34,628 nucleotides of DNA from positions 1-34,628 of the forward strand of contig JADLHE010000452.1 of the NCBI GenBank assembly GCA_020848965.1. Direction: 5' to 3'. The DNA comes from Saprospiraceae bacterium (lineage in GTDB: Bacteria > Bacteroidota > Bacteroidia > Chitinophagales > Saprospiraceae). Within the stretch, counting starts at the first letter, position 1. Each line of letters opens with the position of its first letter. This document shows positions 8,056 through 16,009 of this stretch, in pieces. The notes beneath the pieces are model-generated. The model was given only the letters and a program-made list of their open reading frames with translations. It was not told the origin of the DNA and did not search any database. The position numbers and the translations under genes were made by a program.

Positions 8056-8535
8056 ATGAAAGCTTTAATCACGGCCTTCTCGTGCTTCATCCTCCTACTG
8101 GCTTGCGGAGCGGGGGAACGTGAAAATGCCCTAAAACTTGCCACGGAAAAGCAATCATTGAATTGCGAGATGGAACGCCTCCGGGGTCAAACTGCCACCC
8201 TTTGGGATGAAATGGAGACCTATTTGGACAAGAACCTCCCCGCCGATATGCCCCCGGCAGAGCGCACGAACATGGTGACCATCAGGAATGCCAACTTGAT
8301 AACGATGTTCAAGGCTTTCACAAAATTGGACACTGCCATCCAGCAAAAAGTGAACGAAGCAGGTGCCGCAGACCGCAGCATTGCCGAAGGCATGAAATCC
8401 GTGAAGGAAAAGCTGGACAAGGTGGAGCAGGCCATGAACGAGGCATTGCTTAAAGTCCAAGCACACAGCGACCGCCAATACCAACAACTTAAAAAAGAAT
8501 TGCATGGGCTTGAAAACAAGCCGTGCCGTTTATAA
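8056..8535 (+). CDS. Uncharacterised coiled-coil lipoprotein
   Basis: The product has 159 residues. A signal peptide ends in the lipobox LLLAC (about 13-17), so the protein should be a lipoprotein. The mature part is Lys/Glu/Gln-rich and helical, with heptad-like spacing from about residue 25 to 150, suggesting a coiled coil. There are no recognisable catalytic motifs. It lies between the quinol NO reductase and a haloperoxidase-like lipoprotein gene (34-bp gap), which may be co-transcribed. Function is unknown. Confidence 0.7.
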   Translation: MKALITAFSCFILLLACGAGERENALKLATEKQSLNCEMERLRGQTATLWDEMETYLDKNLPADMPPAERTNMVTIRNANLITMFKAFTKLDTAIQQKVNEAGAADRSIAEGMKSVKEKLDKVEQAMNEALLKVQAHSDRQYQQLKKELHGLENKPCRL

Positions 8536-8569
8536 TCCACTTCATCATTAACTAAATCATTTTTCTGCC

Positions 8570-9949
8570 ATGAACAGGAGACTTATTCAATTTTTCACCA
8601 TTGCCTTGATGCTTGCCGTTGGGTTCATGTCCTGCCAAAAGGACGAAGACCCCATTGAGCAAAAATTGACCAAAGACTATTCAAATGAGGTTGCGCACGA
8701 ATGGATGTATTTCTATACCGACATCGAGCGCTACACGCCGGGCTACCGCCCGCCCGTTTCCGCAAGGGCGGCGGCCTACATCAGTTTGGCAGCTTACGAG
8801 GCTGCCGTGCAGGGCATGCCGGAGTACAATTCGCTGGTGAGCCACTACAATGGGCTGTCGCTCCCCGTGGCCGAAAAGGGCCTGGAATACCACTGGCCCA
8901 CTTGCGTGCATGCAGCCTACGCCAAGTCGTTCGAAGCGTTTTTCCCCACCGCACCTGCCGACAAGCTCGACCAGTTGTACATTTTGGAGAAAAAGTACAA
9001 CGACAAGTTCTCGGCTGAGGTGCCACAGGATGTTTACAACCGCTCGAAAAATTTTGGGGAAGTCATTGCCGAAACAATTTATGTGTGGTCAAAAACCGAT
9101 GCCGCTGGCCACGAGGCTTACCTCCACAACAACGACCCCAGCTACATCCCACCCGCTGGAATTGGGCGTTGGCAGCCTACTTATCCTGACTATTCAGCAG
9201 CCTTGTTGCCGCATTGGGGACAGGTTAGGACCTTTGCGGCCAGCCAAGACGACAAGGTCGTCGCCCCGCTTGCCTACAGCGAAGACCCCAATTCCGAACT
9301 GTACAACCAGGCACGGGAAACGATGCTCAAGGTCAGCAAAATCAAGGCGGGCAATCCCGACTACCCAGAGGACGAATGGATTGCCGACTTCTGGAGCGAC
9401 GACTGCCCAACCAAGACCCTGACGCCCGCCGCCCGTTGGGTAGCCATTACCAACCAGCTCGTTGATGCGGAGAACGTGAGCCTCGACTTTGCTGTGTATG
9501 CCTACGCAAAGGTCAGCTTTGCGCTCTGCGACGCTGGCATCCGCTGCTGGGGCGAAAAATACGTGTACAACTACATCCGCCCGATAGACTATATCCGACA
9601 GGTGATGGGGCAGCCCGACTGGAACACCATCATGTGCCCAGCCGACGGCAATTTCTACACCCCCAATTTCCCGACCTACCCATCTGGGCACGCCACGTTT
9701 GGCGCAGCATCGGCAGAGGTATTGTCTGACCTTTTTGGCTATAGCTACTCCATGACCGACCGCTGCCACGAGGGTAGGGTAGAGTTCCTGAGCACTCCCC
9801 GCAGCTTCGGCAGTTTTGACGAAATGGCGGACGAGAATGCCTATTCCCGCATCCCGTTGGGCGTGCATTTTCGCATGGATGCCGAGGCTGGTGTTGACTT
9901 GGGTCACAAGGTTGGGAAGAAGGTGAACAGCCTGCCTTGGAAGAAGTAG
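8570..9949 (+). CDS. Vanadium-dependent haloperoxidase / PAP2-superfamily lipoprotein
   Basis: The product has 459 residues with a lipoprotein signal (VGFMSC, Cys at about 22). The C-terminal half carries the complete vanadate/phosphate-binding signature: K330-x6-R337 (EKYVYNYIRP), PSGH at 371-374, and SRIPLGVHFRMD with R427 and H433, the last being the axial vanadate ligand position. Such proteins oxidise halides with H2O2 or act as acid phosphatases; sequence alone does not separate the two. It should act in the periplasm or at the cell surface. Translation is probably coupled to the same transcript as the lipoprotein upstream. Confidence 0.88.
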   Translation: MNRRLIQFFTIALMLAVGFMSCQKDEDPIEQKLTKDYSNEVAHEWMYFYTDIERYTPGYRPPVSARAAAYISLAAYEAAVQGMPEYNSLVSHYNGLSLPVAEKGLEYHWPTCVHAAYAKSFEAFFPTAPADKLDQLYILEKKYNDKFSAEVPQDVYNRSKNFGEVIAETIYVWSKTDAAGHEAYLHNNDPSYIPPAGIGRWQPTYPDYSAALLPHWGQVRTFAASQDDKVVAPLAYSEDPNSELYNQARETMLKVSKIKAGNPDYPEDEWIADFWSDDCPTKTLTPAARWVAITNQLVDAENVSLDFAVYAYAKVSFALCDAGIRCWGEKYVYNYIRPIDYIRQVMGQPDWNTIMCPADGNFYTPNFPTYPSGHATFGAASAEVLSDLFGYSYSMTDRCHEGRVEFLSTPRSFGSFDEMADENAYSRIPLGVHFRMDAEAGVDLGHKVGKKVNSLPWKK

Positions 9950-9993
9950 AAACAATCAGATTGTCTTAGGATTCAGACAGATTTTGATACCAA

Positions 9994-10030
9994 GCTGGGC
10001 GAGTTCTTGTGGCTTGCCCAGCCTTTGTTT
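9994..10030 (+). terminator. Probable terminator after the haloperoxidase-like gene
   Basis: The 7-bp stem GCTGGGC (9994-10000) / GCCCAGC (10016-10022) has a 15-nt loop and is followed by CTTTGTTT, 45 bp past the stop codon. The loop is long, so confidence is modest. Confidence 0.45.
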
Positions 10031-10126
10031 CAAAATCCAAAAAATGTAGTCTTTAAAACCTGAGTTCTAATAATCGAAGGGGCGGCAAGCTGTCGCCTCT
10101 TTTCTTCTTTCATCAAAAACAAACGC

Positions 10127-11950
10127 ATGTTCAAACCACTGTTGCACAAATTCCATATCCCAGTCATGGGTATTGGCTTTACCATTGACACACCGATTAA
10201 GGTTGCCCGCTTCGGCATCTCTTCCGTCATTTCCATTGTGGAGGATGAATTGATTGAGCAAATGCGGGAATTCCATTGCCGGAAAGCCGGCGAGGAATAT
10301 GTTCCCATAAAAACAGGGGACGAAGATTGGCGGGCAAGGCGCATCACCGCTTACCTGAACCTTGTCCACCGCATCGTGCAGCGGCAGACCGAGCAGTTGC
10401 GACAACTTCCCTTCGAGCCAGGTTCGGAAATCTTGAAGTATTTCGAGCTGCTGCCTGATGATTCTCCTGCAAGGAAGATATTCACGGCAATGATGGAAAT
10501 GGAGGAAGGAAACGCCAAGAAATTGCTGCAAAAACAGCTCCGCAGCTTTATTGCCGCAGGCTCCATTGATGTCAATATCATGTCGAAATTGGACAAGGTA
10601 AATTATGCAAAAAACAGCGAACCGCTGCCGACCGAATATTCTGATGGTCATGCGGCACTGCGGGGCTTTGCCAATAGTGAATTAAATGGTGCGGTCATAT
10701 TTTCCGCAGGGTTTAATCCCCGATTATACGCTTATTTGGAATCCTTCCCCGATTTTTTGCCAGATAATGATGGGGCATTTAAAAAAAAGATAATCCTCAA
10801 GGTCAGCGACTACCGCTCTGCCCTCACGCAAGGAAAACTCTTGGCCAAGAAAGGGCTTTGGGTGTCGGAATTCAGGATTGAATCGGGGCTGAACTGCGGT
10901 GGCCATGCCTTTGCCACCGATGGCCTATTGCTCGGCCCCATCCTCGAAGAATTTAAGAACAACCGCTCGGCACTTGGCTTGGAATTGATGGAGCTATGCA
11001 ACCATGCACTGGTGGCGAAGGGATTTAAACCCTTCGTTGCACCGCCTGAAATCCGGCTCACCGTACAGGGCGGAATCGGCACGGCCAGTGAAAATGATTT
11101 CCTGCTGGACTATTATGAGGCTGACAGCACCGGCTGGGGAAGCCCGTTTTTATTGGTTCCCGAAGCCACCGAGGTGGACGAAGGCACCTTGCAGCAGTTG
11201 GCCACGGCAGAAAAGGAGGATTATTATTTGAGCAATGCTTCCCCCCTTGGCATCCCGTTCAACAATTTCAGGAAAAGCACTTCAGAAGCGCAGCGCAAGG
11301 CCCGCATCGCAAAGGGGCGGCCCGGCAGCCCGTGCTACAAAAAATTCCTTTCGTCCAATACCGAGTTCACGGAAGTGCCCATTTGCACCGCCTCCCGCCA
11401 ATACCAGGAATTGAAAATCAAGGAACTAAAAGAAAAGAACCTCCCCGCCGATTTATATGAAAAGGAGTACGACAACATCGTGGCAAAAGACTGCCTCTGC
11501 GAAGGGCTTGGCACGGCTGCGCTGCTCAAGGAGGGGCTGCCGCTTTCGCACAAACTCAGTGCCGTGGCCATCTGCCCCGGCCCGAACCTCGCTTATTTTT
11601 CCGGCATATTTTCCCTGAAGCAAATGGTTGACCATATCTACGGACGGATTAACGTCCTCAACCAAGTCCACCGCCCGAATATGTTCGTGAATGAACTGGG
11701 GCTTTACCTGGATTATTTCAAAAACGAATCCAATAAATACCTTGAAAATGCCACCGTGCAGCAAACCCGTTACCTGCAAAAATTCCAAACCAACCTGTTG
11801 TCGGGCATCGAGTACTACAGGAATTTGGCCGCTGGGCTGAAACAGGGAGCTTGGTCTTTTTTGAGGGAAATGAAGGAAGATTTGAAGGTGATGGAAGGGG
11901 TGCTTTTGAGTATTCCCATGCCAGCGATGGAGGGCGCTGGCAACCAATGA
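10127..11950 (+). CDS. Uncharacterised 607-residue protein, TIM-barrel-like (possible nitronate-monooxygenase relative)
   Basis: No signal peptide or membrane helix is seen, so it should be cytoplasmic. The order of motifs recalls FMN TIM-barrel enzymes of the nitronate monooxygenase group: an early PIKVARFGISSVISIV, then LNCGGHAFATDG with C257-G-G-H260 (the family's catalytic His lies in a GGH motif), then VQGGIGTASEND at 314-324 and GWGSPFLLVPEA at 336-347, like the flavin-phosphate-binding loops. A C-terminal part adds Cys403, 420, 456, 458 and 483 (KDCLCEG, AICPGP), which could hold an Fe-S cluster or zinc. The family assignment is inference. Its place between two NO-related operons suggests a role in nitrogen-oxide metabolism. 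Confidence 0.6.
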   Translation: MFKPLLHKFHIPVMGIGFTIDTPIKVARFGISSVISIVEDELIEQMREFHCRKAGEEYVPIKTGDEDWRARRITAYLNLVHRIVQRQTEQLRQLPFEPGSEILKYFELLPDDSPARKIFTAMMEMEEGNAKKLLQKQLRSFIAAGSIDVNIMSKLDKVNYAKNSEPLPTEYSDGHAALRGFANSELNGAVIFSAGFNPRLYAYLESFPDFLPDNDGAFKKKIILKVSDYRSALTQGKLLAKKGLWVSEFRIESGLNCGGHAFATDGLLLGPILEEFKNNRSALGLELMELCNHALVAKGFKPFVAPPEIRLTVQGGIGTASENDFLLDYYEADSTGWGSPFLLVPEATEVDEGTLQQLATAEKEDYYLSNASPLGIPFNNFRKSTSEAQRKARIAKGRPGSPCYKKFLSSNTEFTEVPICTASRQYQELKIKELKEKNLPADLYEKEYDNIVAKDCLCEGLGTAALLKEGLPLSHKLSAVAICPGPNLAYFSGIFSLKQMVDHIYGRINVLNQVHRPNMFVNELGLYLDYFKNESNKYLENATVQQTRYLQKFQTNLLSGIEYYRNLAAGLKQGAWSFLREMKEDLKVMEGVLLSIPMPAMEGAGNQ

Positions 11951-11956
11951 ATTTGC

Positions 11957-12493
11957 TCAACCGCACAGCACCCCATCCAATCTGACATCGTGCGGCTCGC
12001 ACGGCAATGCCGCCAAAAGCTGGAACGGATAGCCAAGGCCCAATTTATACCCCGTCGCTTGGCTGCCGAGGAAGGCATCGTAATACCCAGCCCCGTAGCC
12101 GATGCGGTTGCCTTGGTGGTCGAAGGCGAGGCCGGGCACGATGAAGAGGTCGTAGCTGCCCGTGTAAACCTCACCGCTGGCCGGGTAGCTGGTTCCGTAG
12201 ATGCCAGCTTCCAATTCTGATAGGGAGCGCAGCACGAGGTTTTCCATTTTCCGGCCTTTGAGTGATTTGGGTGCGACGACCGTCACGCCATTTTTCAACA
12301 TGGTTTCAATGAGGGGAAAAACATCCACCTCCTGCCCCATCGGCAGGTAGGTGTGGACGGTCTTGCAATCCATTCCCCGCACCATTTCCCAGAGTTTTTC
12401 GGCGATGGAATGGTCATGGCGCTGCTTATCCGCCGACGACAAGGCAGCCCGCAGGGCGAGCATCCGCTCCCCTATTTGCTTCTTTCCTTCCAT
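11957..12493 (-). CDS. 5-formyltetrahydrofolate cyclo-ligase
   Basis: The product has 178 residues. It catalyses ATP-dependent conversion of 5-formyl-THF to 5,10-methenyl-THF in the cytoplasm. The family signature VPGLAFDHQGNRIGYGAGYYD (about 131-151) is present, with the folate-binding TYLPMGQEVDV segment near 48-58 and a Lys/Arg-rich N-terminus. It is normal length. It converges on the 607-residue gene with a 6-bp gap and diverges from the NO-related operon that begins at 12655; it looks like a housekeeping gene inside the island. Confidence 0.93.
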   Translation of the reverse strand: MEGKKQIGERMLALRAALSSADKQRHDHSIAEKLWEMVRGMDCKTVHTYLPMGQEVDVFPLIETMLKNGVTVVAPKSLKGRKMENLVLRSLSELEAGIYGTSYPASGEVYTGSYDLFIVPGLAFDHQGNRIGYGAGYYDAFLGSQATGYKLGLGYPFQLLAALPCEPHDVRLDGVLCG

Positions 12494-12551
12494 TCAAAAA
12501 GGCGCTTTGTCATTGGTTTGTAAAAATGTGGCAAATTACAATTTTTAAATC

Positions 12552-12590
12552 GGATAAAATTATCCTGTTTAAAAACACACTCTACCTTTG
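12552..12590 (+). promoter_or_regulatory. Promoter and operator of the membrane-protein/Rrf2/globin operon
   Basis: A -7 box TACCTTTG matches TAnnTTTG at 12583-12590. GGATAAAATTATCC at 12552-12565 has perfect 6-bp arms around AA. It occupies the place where the -33 box would be, so binding there would block RNA polymerase (or, if an activator binds, replace -33). The motif matches the sites at 4673, 13464 and 24027. Confidence 0.6.
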
Positions 12591-12654
12591 CAACTCAAAG
12601 CGGAACCGCATGCCAAGAGGCCTGCGCTCATTTTTCACAAAAAAACTTCTCACA

Positions 12655-12993
12655 ATGGAAATGACATCAAACAAAGACCGACCAAAAAGCCTGTCCGGCC
12701 GCTACCGTGCCTTTTTGGAACGGGAAGAAAAGAACCGGACATTGTGGTTCATCGTGCCGCTCATGGTGCTGTCGGCAGGGGTCATGCCGCCTACCATTTT
12801 CCTGATGTCCTATTTCGGGGGGCTGTTCCTCCCCTTTGTAGGTATCAGCATCCTGTTGTTTTTCACCAATATAACCCTGAGCATAGCCGGGCAGCCCGTG
12901 CGGGTGACGATTGGCTTCTTCCTGTTCACGGTGGCTTTCCATTTTGTAGTACCTTTGCTGTGCTTCATCGCCACCCAACTCATGGGCGGCTAA
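12655..12993 (+). CDS. Small three-helix membrane protein, first gene of the NO-response operon
   Basis: The product has 112 residues from ATG 12655 (MEMTSNKDRPKS); an in-frame ATG at 12610 would add 15 residues and cannot be excluded. A charged N-terminus (GRYRAFLEREEKNR) precedes three hydrophobic helices at about 31-52, 57-77 and 83-108. There is a His in the last helix (VAFHFVVPLL). I do not recognise the family. The gene lies directly behind the 14-bp operator and 12 bp ahead of the second Rrf2 gene, so expression should follow the NO regulon. Confidence 0.7.
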   Translation: MEMTSNKDRPKSLSGRYRAFLEREEKNRTLWFIVPLMVLSAGVMPPTIFLMSYFGGLFLPFVGISILLFFTNITLSIAGQPVRVTIGFFLFTVAFHFVVPLLCFIATQLMGG

Positions 12994-13005
12994 AAACGCA
13001 ATACC

Positions 13006-13440
13006 ATGTTTTCAAAAGCCTGTGAATACGCCGTCCGTGCCACCCTGCTCGTCGCTTCCCACTCCTTGATGGACGAACGGGTGAGCGTCAAGGACATTGC
13101 CGAGGCAACGGCCTCACCCGTGGCGTTCACGGCCAAAATCATGCAGCAGCTCAACCGGGGCGGCATCCTGTACTCGGTGCAGGGCAAACAGGGCGGCTTC
13201 GAGATGACGAGGGAGCAAATGCAGGCCACCAAGCTCAGCCAAATCGTGACGCTGATTGACGGCGACCGGGTCTTCACTGGCTGCGGCCTGGGACTGCGGG
13301 AATGCAACGCCAAAAAGCCATGCCCCCTCCACGAGCGCTTCTCCACGGTGCGGGGCGAACTGAAGGCCATGCTCGACAGCACCACCGTGCTCGACCTGGC
13401 CCTCGGCCTGAAAGACGGCTTGACCTTTCTGCGGGTTTGA
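13006..13440 (+). CDS. Rrf2-family regulator, NsrR-like (second copy)
   Basis: The product has 144 residues. It begins MFSKACEYAVRATLLVAS, the standard Rrf2 N-terminus; the winged helix includes SPVAFTAKIMQQLNRGGILYS and GKQGGFEMTR. Three Cys in GCGLGLRECNAKKPC (C-x5-C-x5-C, about 90-103) fit the Fe-S cluster ligands of NsrR. It shares only modest similarity with the first Rrf2 protein of the window, so the two may have different signals or operators. It sits inside an operon of NO-handling proteins and is probably their repressor. Confidence 0.92.
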   Translation: MFSKACEYAVRATLLVASHSLMDERVSVKDIAEATASPVAFTAKIMQQLNRGGILYSVQGKQGGFEMTREQMQATKLSQIVTLIDGDRVFTGCGLGLRECNAKKPCPLHERFSTVRGELKAMLDSTTVLDLALGLKDGLTFLRV

Positions 13441-13463
13441 GCCTATTTTTTTGACCAAAAACA

Positions 13464-13477
13464 GGATATTTTTGTCC
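13464..13477 (+). promoter_or_regulatory. Operator-like site before the globin gene
   Basis: GGATATTTTTGTCC, read on the other strand as GGACAAAAATATCC, matches the island motif GGAYAAAAWTRTCC. It lies 12 nt upstream of the globin ATG and contains a -7-like TATTTTTG (13467-13474). It could control an internal promoter and would also overlap the ribosome-binding region. Confidence 0.55.
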
Positions 13478-13489
13478 TATTTTAAAAAA

Positions 13490-13885
13490 ATGAAAGAGAA
13501 AAAAGAGATACAATCAGTTGAGAACATCCGCCAAATGGTGGACAGTTTTTATGGCCGGGTACGGGCCGACGGCTTGCTCGGCCCCATTTTCGACGGCATC
13601 ATACAAGACCGCTGGCCCGTCCACCTCGAAAAGATGTACCGCTTCTGGCAGACGGTACTGCTCGCCGAGCACACCTACACGGGCAACCCCTTTGCGCCCC
13701 ATGCCTTCATGCCCATCGGCAGGGAGCATTTCGAGCGGTGGGTGGACATTTTCAAACAGAACATAGATGCGCAGTTTATCGGAGAAAAAGCCGTGGAGGC
13801 CAAATGGCGGGCCGACAAAATGGCGGAAATGTTCCAGATGAAAATCGCCTATTACCAAAACAGCAACGCCCACCCGATTGTATGA
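13490..13885 (+). CDS. Group III truncated haemoglobin
   Basis: The product has 131 residues from ATG 13490; an upstream TTG frame start at 13451 lies in the operator and is rejected. The sequence MVDSFYGRVRADGLLGPIF is a typical truncated-globin B helix. W and Tyr/Phe residues line the distal side (MYRFWQTVLL), and the proximal His is H80 in REHFERWVDIF, as in group III (TrHb3) proteins. Such globins bind O2 and NO, and probably act in NO detoxification. Its stop overlaps the next gene by 4 bp (ATGA). Confidence 0.92.
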   Translation: MKEKKEIQSVENIRQMVDSFYGRVRADGLLGPIFDGIIQDRWPVHLEKMYRFWQTVLLAEHTYTGNPFAPHAFMPIGREHFERWVDIFKQNIDAQFIGEKAVEAKWRADKMAEMFQMKIAYYQNSNAHPIV

Positions 13886-14328
13886 TTTTCCAGGTAAAAC
13901 ATCCCGTTGCATTGGCAGCCGTCTTTTTGTGGCTCGGCTTTGTGTGCGCCATCAGTTTCATGGAGGCATGGCTGAAATTCCGTGCGCCCGGCATCACCGT
14001 ACCGCTTGGGCTGGGCATCGGGCGCATCGTTTTTGCTGCGCTCAACAAGGTAGAATGGGTACTCGCCCTCGCCATTGCAGCCAATCTCCTTTGGGCCAAG
14101 CCCCTTGTTTTCGGTCGGGCCTCGTGGCTGTTCCTGTTGCCAGTTGCCATTTTGTTTGCACAAACAGTCTGGCTCTTGCCCGTCCTCGACGCAAGGGCCG
14201 AACTCCATATCACGGGGCAGCTCGTTCCCCCGTCCAATCTCCACTTCGTTTTCGTGGGGCTGGAATTGGTGAAGGTGATTGCTCTTGCCGCTTTTGGCAT
14301 TTCATTTTTCAAAAAGGTAAGCACATGA
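13882..14328 (+). CDS. Four-helix membrane protein coupled to globin and TDO genes
   Basis: The product has 148 residues with helices at about 7-27, 44-68, 78-98 and 118-138. Conserved-looking polar residues sit near the membrane faces: FMEAWLKF, LNKVEW, VLDARAELH and SNLHF. It may be distantly like DUF4149/TMEM205-type proteins, but that is a guess. It overlaps both neighbours by 4 bp (globin upstream, TDO-like downstream), which implies tight translational coupling with two haem proteins. Function unknown. Confidence 0.75.
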   Translation: MIFQVKHPVALAAVFLWLGFVCAISFMEAWLKFRAPGITVPLGLGIGRIVFAALNKVEWVLALAIAANLLWAKPLVFGRASWLFLLPVAILFAQTVWLLPVLDARAELHITGQLVPPSNLHFVFVGLELVKVIALAAFGISFFKKVST

Positions 14329-15227
14329 TAGGCGAAATTTTAAAAAACATCGAAGCCAAATACCAACAACTCGGCGAAAACCACGCTACCTACCTTCAGG
14401 GCCTTCTCCACGCAAAGCCCATCAACTACTGGGACTATGTGGAGGTGGAAACCCTGCTCAGCCTCCAACGCCCCCGCACCGAATTCAAGGACGAGTCCAT
14501 TTTCATCATGTACCACCAGGTCACAGAACTGGTGCTGAAAATGATGCTGCACGAAGTAGAACAATTGGTCGGGGAAGACCTGCCCGCCGACACCTGGGCC
14601 GTCAAAATCGAGCGGCTCAACCGCTACACCTCCATGCTCATCAACTCCTTCGATGTGATGAAATACGGCATGGACTACGACGACTACAACACCTTCCGCT
14701 CCACGCTCACGCCAGCCAGCGGCTTCCAGAGCGCACAGTTCCGCTTGTTGGAAATCTACTGCACCCGCCCCGAAAACCTGCTCAATACCGAAGGTAAAAA
14801 GCGGCTCGGCGAAGCCACCGACATCGAAGCCATCTTCGAGAACGTCTATTGGAAAGATGCCGGGACCGACCGCAGCACAGGAAAAAAATCCCTCACCCTT
14901 CGGCTTTTCGAGGAAAAATACCTTGCCCAGTTCGTTGCCCTTGCCAAAAAGGTGCAAGGGAACACCCTCCAGGACAAAGCGCTCAAAATGCCCGATATGC
15001 CTGACATCCTTCGGGAAAAACTCAGGGCCTTCGACCGAATGTTCAACATCGAATGGCCCATCGTCCACTTGGAAACGGCGCAGCACTACCTCGACAGCAA
15101 AGGCGAGGGCAAAGCCGCCACGGGTGGTTCCGAATGGAAAAAATACCTGCACCCCATGTACCAACAGCGCAAGTTTTTCCCCCACCTGTGGAGCAATCAG
15201 GAAATCAGCGACTGGGGCAAACAATAA
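14325..15227 (+). CDS. Tryptophan 2,3-dioxygenase-family haem protein
   Basis: The product has 300 residues. The family's key positions are visible: FIMYHQVTELVLKMMLHE with H64 (distal His), TFRSTLTPASGFQSAQFR with R125 (substrate carboxylate), H248 in EWPIVHLE (haem proximal His, W-x3-H) and T266 in the TGGS loop. TDO cleaves the indole ring of tryptophan to N-formylkynurenine. Other kynurenine-pathway genes are absent nearby. Instead the gene overlaps the membrane protein by 4 bp and lies between a globin and Ric, so a role tied to NO, which TDO haem can bind, deserves thought. The ATG 14325 start is set by the overlap. Confidence 0.87.
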   Translation: MIGEILKNIEAKYQQLGENHATYLQGLLHAKPINYWDYVEVETLLSLQRPRTEFKDESIFIMYHQVTELVLKMMLHEVEQLVGEDLPADTWAVKIERLNRYTSMLINSFDVMKYGMDYDDYNTFRSTLTPASGFQSAQFRLLEIYCTRPENLLNTEGKKRLGEATDIEAIFENVYWKDAGTDRSTGKKSLTLRLFEEKYLAQFVALAKKVQGNTLQDKALKMPDMPDILREKLRAFDRMFNIEWPIVHLETAQHYLDSKGEGKAATGGSEWKKYLHPMYQQRKFFPHLWSNQEISDWGKQ

Positions 15228-15295
15228 GATTCACCGGGGTTCTGTGTCGGCGGCGCATCAGCCACGGCAGGCGAACACCATTATTTTTTTACAAA

Positions 15296-16009
15296 ATGAA
15301 TATCCGTACAGACCATACCATCGGCGAAATCGTCGCCGCAGACTACCGCACCGCCACTGTCTTCAAGGCCCACGGCATTGACTTCTGCTGCAAAGGCGGG
15401 CGCAGCGTGTCGGAGGTTTGCGAAAGCAAAAACCTTGACCCACAAGTGCTGCTGGAAGCGGTCAGGCAGGCCGCCGCTTCCACTGAACAGCCGAGCGCAG
15501 ACTACCACCGCTGGCCGCTCGACCTCTTGGCCGATTATGTGGAGAAAAAGCACCACCGCTATGTGGCCACCAAGTCGCCGGAACTGATGCAGTACCTCAA
15601 CAAGCTCTGCAAAGTGCATGGCGAGCGCCACCCGGAACTGTTCGACATCCGGGACGAGTTTGCCAGCATGGCCAGCGAACTGGCTTCCCACATGCAGAAG
15701 GAGGAATTGGTGCTGTTCCCATTCGTCAGGAAATTGGCCACTGAGCAACAACCCGCACCGCCACCTTTCGGCACGGTACAGAACCCCATCCGCATGATGA
15801 TGCACGAGCACTCGGTGGAGGGCGACCGCCTCGCCCGCATCACTGAACTCACCAGTGGCTACACTGCCCCCGCCGACGGCTGCACGACCTACCGGGTGGC
15901 ATTCGCCATGCTGCGTGAGTTTGAGGAGGACCTCCACCACCACATTCATTTGGAGAACAATATCATGTTCCCCCGTGCCATCCAGTTGGAGCAAGAAAGG
16001 GCCAATTGA
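15296..16009 (+). CDS. ric: Iron-sulphur cluster repair di-iron protein (Ric/ScdA/YtfE family)
   Basis: The product has 237 residues. The N-terminal ScdA_N domain holds GIDFCCKGG (C31, C32). The C-terminal hemerythrin-like domain supplies His/Glu ligands: KHHRY, KVHGERHPE, ELASHMQKEE, MMHEHSVEG, and LHHHIHLENNIMFP. Ric proteins repair Fe-S clusters damaged by NO or peroxide and can release NO from nitrosylated iron. It follows TDO-like by 68 bp and touches the hemerythrin gene. Confidence 0.94.
   Translation: MNIRTDHTIGEIVAADYRTATVFKAHGIDFCCKGGRSVSEVCESKNLDPQVLLEAVRQAAASTEQPSADYHRWPLDLLADYVEKKHHRYVATKSPELMQYLNKLCKVHGERHPELFDIRDEFASMASELASHMQKEELVLFPFVRKLATEQQPAPPPFGTVQNPIRMMMHEHSVEGDRLARITELTSGYTAPADGCTTYRVAFAMLREFEEDLHHHIHLENNIMFPRAIQLEQERAN

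Noticed and set aside
10079..10110. GGCGGC/GTCGCC stem with T-rich tail before the 607-residue gene
   Set aside because: It needs a G-U pair and lies just 30 bp ahead of that gene; terminator or leader role cannot be decided.
12526..12654. Upstream extension of the 112-residue membrane protein
   Set aside because: It would start before the operator and promoter at 12552-12590, so could not be on the main transcript.
13451..13489. TTG start giving a longer globin
   Set aside because: It would translate the operator region; ATG 13490 starts the normal globin fold.
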